Shown here: piece after piece, positions 33,576-35,630 of the stretch
How the letters are laid out: each line of letters begins with the position of its first letter
Position numbering within the stretch: position 1 is the first letter of the stretch
Assembly: GCA_014376805.1 (NCBI GenBank)
Contig: JACMQU010000170.1
Coordinates: forward strand, 1-35,630
Source: Bacteroidia bacterium
Lineage (GTDB): Bacteria; Bacteroidota; Bacteroidia; UKL13-3
Direction of reading: 5' to 3'
DNA: 35,630 nt
Position numbers and translations under genes: made by a program
The notes under the pieces: generated by a model
What the model was told of the DNA's origin: nothing
What the model saw: the letters and a program-made list of their open reading frames with translations, nothing else
The model's database searches: none

Positions 33576-34610
33576 ATGAATTCCAACATCTCCTATAATA
33601 GAATAATTTATGTGTATGCCACCTTCTGGTTAATTTGGATTGGCTTGCATACCTATGTATTATTCGACGTTGGAATCAGGTTAAATACCGCTTTACTTGA
33701 TAGTGTATTAACAAATGTTTTATTAGCAGTTACCAATTTTATTGTTTTTATTACCCTTAAATATTATCAGCCATCAAAAGATAATTTTTTTTATTTGCGG
33801 TTATGGGCCGTACTGCTGGCAATTGCCAATACCGCTATTCTTTTGTGGGGCTTTCGCATTTTATTTAGTAATGATCATGTGTATATTGAATTGCTTAACA
33901 AGTCGGTTACACTTCGTTTTTGTTACCAGCTTTTAATGATTGCTACTATAACCATTATTAACTGGCTTGGTTATTATTTGCTCGAACAGCAGTCTTTAAT
34001 TAGCAGATCGCAGCAAACAGAACGCATGGCCCGAGAAGCGGAATTATATAACCTAAGGCAACAACTACAACCGCATTTTTTGTTTAACAGCCTTAATTCT
34101 ATTAGTGCCCTGGCCGGATCAAAACCAGAAGAAGCTAGAAAAATGATCCAACAATTATCGGAGTTTTTAAGACACACACTTAAAAAAGATGAGCAACAAC
34201 TGGTGCCCTTACAAGATGAAATGCATCAGGTACATTTGTATCTGGAAATAGAAAAAGTAAGGTTCGGACACAGGTTGCAATCGATAGTTAAAATTGCAGA
34301 AAATTGCCTGAACCAAATGGTGCCGGTACTGGTATTGCAACCACTGGTAGAAAATGCCATAAAATTTGGTTTGTATGATACGCTTGAACCAATTACCATC
34401 AGGATTGATGTGAGTTGCTATGAAAGAAATTTATTAATCACCATTAGTAATCCGTTTGATCCTAAAACATCCCAGGCAGATAAAGGTACAGGCTTCGGTT
34501 TAAGTTCGGTTCAACGTAGGTTATATTTGTTATATGCCCGAAATGATTTGGTTCAAACCGAAATAAATGAAAACCTGTTTACTATTAAATTAATGTTACC
34601 TCAAACATGA
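33576..34610 (+). CDS. LytS-type sensor histidine kinase
   Basis: 344 aa. Four N-terminal membrane helices (~12-30, 43-62, 74-92, 113-137) without a large periplasmic domain, then a short coiled linker, the His_kinase domain (RQQLQPHFLFNSLNSISALA with His167) and the ATPase domain (VLQPLVENAIKFGL; GTGFGLSSVQRRL). The absence of a sensing domain fits an intramembrane-sensing kinase, as in the Bce/LiaS types. The stop overlaps the regulator start (ATGA). The LiaF-like protein may deliver the signal (inference). Confidence 0.93.
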   Translation: MNSNISYNRIIYVYATFWLIWIGLHTYVLFDVGIRLNTALLDSVLTNVLLAVTNFIVFITLKYYQPSKDNFFYLRLWAVLLAIANTAILLWGFRILFSNDHVYIELLNKSVTLRFCYQLLMIATITIINWLGYYLLEQQSLISRSQQTERMAREAELYNLRQQLQPHFLFNSLNSISALAGSKPEEARKMIQQLSEFLRHTLKKDEQQLVPLQDEMHQVHLYLEIEKVRFGHRLQSIVKIAENCLNQMVPVLVLQPLVENAIKFGLYDTLEPITIRIDVSCYERNLLITISNPFDPKTSQADKGTGFGLSSVQRRLYLLYARNDLVQTEINENLFTIKLMLPQT

Positions 34611-35338
34611 TAAACTGTGTAATAATAGATGATGAGCCATTAGCCAGAACCTTGTTAATGGAGTATCTTACCGGCTTCCCGGAAATTAATGTGGTGAAGG
34701 AATGTAATGATGGCTTTGAAGGTGTAAAAGCTATTACACAACACCAGCCTCATTTTATATTTTTAGATATTCAAATGCCAAAAATAAATGGTTTTGAAAT
34801 GCTTGAATTAATTGAAGACCCTCCTGCTGTTATTTTTACCACAGCATTTGATTCCTTTGCTATGAAAGCATTTGAGGCACATGCAATAGATTACCTGCTA
34901 AAACCTTTCAGCAAAGAACGATTTAACCTGGCCGTACAAAAGTTATTGGTTCAACTTAAAAACAATGAACCGCAAAATAAAGTTGATTTGGTAATGGAAG
35001 ATTATACCGCTGTAGTTGAAAAGCAAAATCGGATCGTGGTTAAACATAATCATTCTGTACGCATTATACCTTTAGATGAAGTGGCTTACCTGGAAGCATA
35101 CGGTGATTATATAAAGGTGCATACTGCCGATGGTGTTTTTGTTAAAAAGCAAACGATGGGGTTTTATGAAACTCATCTTGATCCGAAACAATTTATAAGG
35201 GTACACCGCTCCTTTATTGTAAGTAGCAGCAGAATTCAAAAAATACAATCGGCAGATTTTGTTTTGCTAAAAGCAGGAGATAAAATACCGGTTAGTAAAA
35301 GTGGTTATAGCAGATTAAAAAGCGTACTGGGTATTTAA
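34607..35338 (+). CDS. LytTR-family response regulator
   Basis: 243 aa. Receiver domain: IIDDEP (Asp8, Asp9), phosphoacceptor Asp54 (FLDIQMP), Thr79 region and Lys99 (LLKPF). LytTR DNA-binding domain (~140-243): HSVRIIPLDEVAYLEAYGDY, FIRVHRSFIVSSSRI and KIPVSKSGYSRLKSVLGI. Coupled to the kinase by a 4-bp overlap. Its target is likely its own promoter or envelope genes, not readable here. A short hairpin follows. Confidence 0.94.
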   Translation: MINCVIIDDEPLARTLLMEYLTGFPEINVVKECNDGFEGVKAITQHQPHFIFLDIQMPKINGFEMLELIEDPPAVIFTTAFDSFAMKAFEAHAIDYLLKPFSKERFNLAVQKLLVQLKNNEPQNKVDLVMEDYTAVVEKQNRIVVKHNHSVRIIPLDEVAYLEAYGDYIKVHTADGVFVKKQTMGFYETHLDPKQFIRVHRSFIVSSSRIQKIQSADFVLLKAGDKIPVSKSGYSRLKSVLGI

Positions 35339-35352
35339 TGTAAGTGTTTGAA

Positions 35353-35365
35353 GGCATTTTATGCC
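35353..35365 (+). terminator. Weak candidate terminator after the response regulator
   Basis: GGCAT (35353-35357) pairs with ATGCC (35361-35365) around a TTT loop. Only ACATCTTTA follows, so the T-run is poor. Confidence 0.25.
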
Positions 35366-35630
35366 ACATCTTTATGCTGTCATACACTACTTCTTATCAA
35401 TGTCAAACCAAGCTTCATTTTTCTCTTATATAGTGTTTGAAATATAACATGAAGACTCCAATAAAACAAGGCACCTTGGTGGATAATCAACATTGAATGG
35501 TGGATAAAAACATGCGTCTTTACTGAGTTTGAGCACGATTTATGCAATAGATTCGAGTATAAATCAATCAACATGCGTAAAAGATTTGAGCAGCAATTAA
35601 TCATCGGAGCCACTCCAATTTCGGAAACAA
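35366..35630. other. End of window, no supported gene
   Basis: The only long frame, minus strand 35380-35613, gives a Cys/His/Leu-mixed sequence with no fold or family signal and no neighbour. I see no repeat, RNA or partial gene at the right edge. Confidence 0.4.

Noticed and set aside
35380-35613. 77-aa minus-strand frame at the right edge
   Set aside because: No signal, domain or neighbour; composition looks like chance reading of AT-rich DNA.
1-35630. Mobile elements, prophage, tRNA or rRNA genes
   Set aside because: No integrase, transposase, terminal repeats or recognisable RNA gene was found on either strand by eye.

Overview
The window reads as chromosomal DNA of a Bacteroidota species, probably near the Sphingobacteriia/Chitinophagia; the exact class is not settled. 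The signs are: AT-rich DNA; a very large surface protein ending in a gliding-motility/type IX secretion C-terminal (CHU_C) domain; Bacteroidota-type families (DUF6029, Omp28, DUF6132, DUF4288, two-domain OmpA, carboxypeptidase-regulatory TonB receptor); candidate promoters of the TAnnTTTG type; and few recognisable Shine-Dalgarno sites. I see no rRNA, tRNA, CRISPR array, integrase, transposase or prophage. It looks like core or housekeeping chromosome with strong cell-envelope content.

Layout. Positions 2-4798 hold the 3' part of a giant PKD-containing T9SS-exported protein whose start lies outside the window, closed by a clear terminator. A hypothetical protein (5154-6086, minus) is divergent from thymidine kinase, which is translationally coupled to two tandem paralogous glycosyltransferases (6199-9251). 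A minus-strand unit carries FabG and a VWA membrane protein (9373-12256). A small secreted fibronectin-type protein (12513-12857) converges on a double-OmpA protein (12864-13730). Ribulose-phosphate epimerase and a TonB-dependent receptor follow as a minus-strand pair (14013-17233), with a heptanucleotide tandem array just upstream of their likely promoter.

Positions 17536-19694 (minus) form a compact four-gene sulfane-sulfur operon: a CstB-like metallo-beta-lactamase/rhodanese fusion, a DUF6132 membrane protein and two single-domain rhodaneses. Then come a polyprenol-phosphate mannose synthase-like GT2 (minus), a GmhB-like HAD phosphatase, an amino-acid permease abutting an acyloxyacyl (lipid A) hydrolase, a DUF1684 lipoprotein (minus), and the Omp28-DUF6029 pair (minus).

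Ribosome silencing factor with an unusual Lys/Ala-rich tail (minus) is divergent from a tightly packed run: biotin ligase, type III pantothenate kinase, an outer-membrane barrel protein, LptC and a 55-aa two-helix membrane protein (27979-31608). This run links cofactor metabolism with LPS export. An SRPBCC protein (minus) is divergent from the last unit: LiaF-like membrane protein, DUF4288, LytS-type histidine kinase and LytTR response regulator (32410-35338), with a good Bacteroidota promoter. This looks like an envelope-stress sensing module.

Best candidates for a second look are the persulfide operon, the RsfS tail, the LiaF/DUF4288/LytTR module, the tiny gene after lptC, and the heptamer array.
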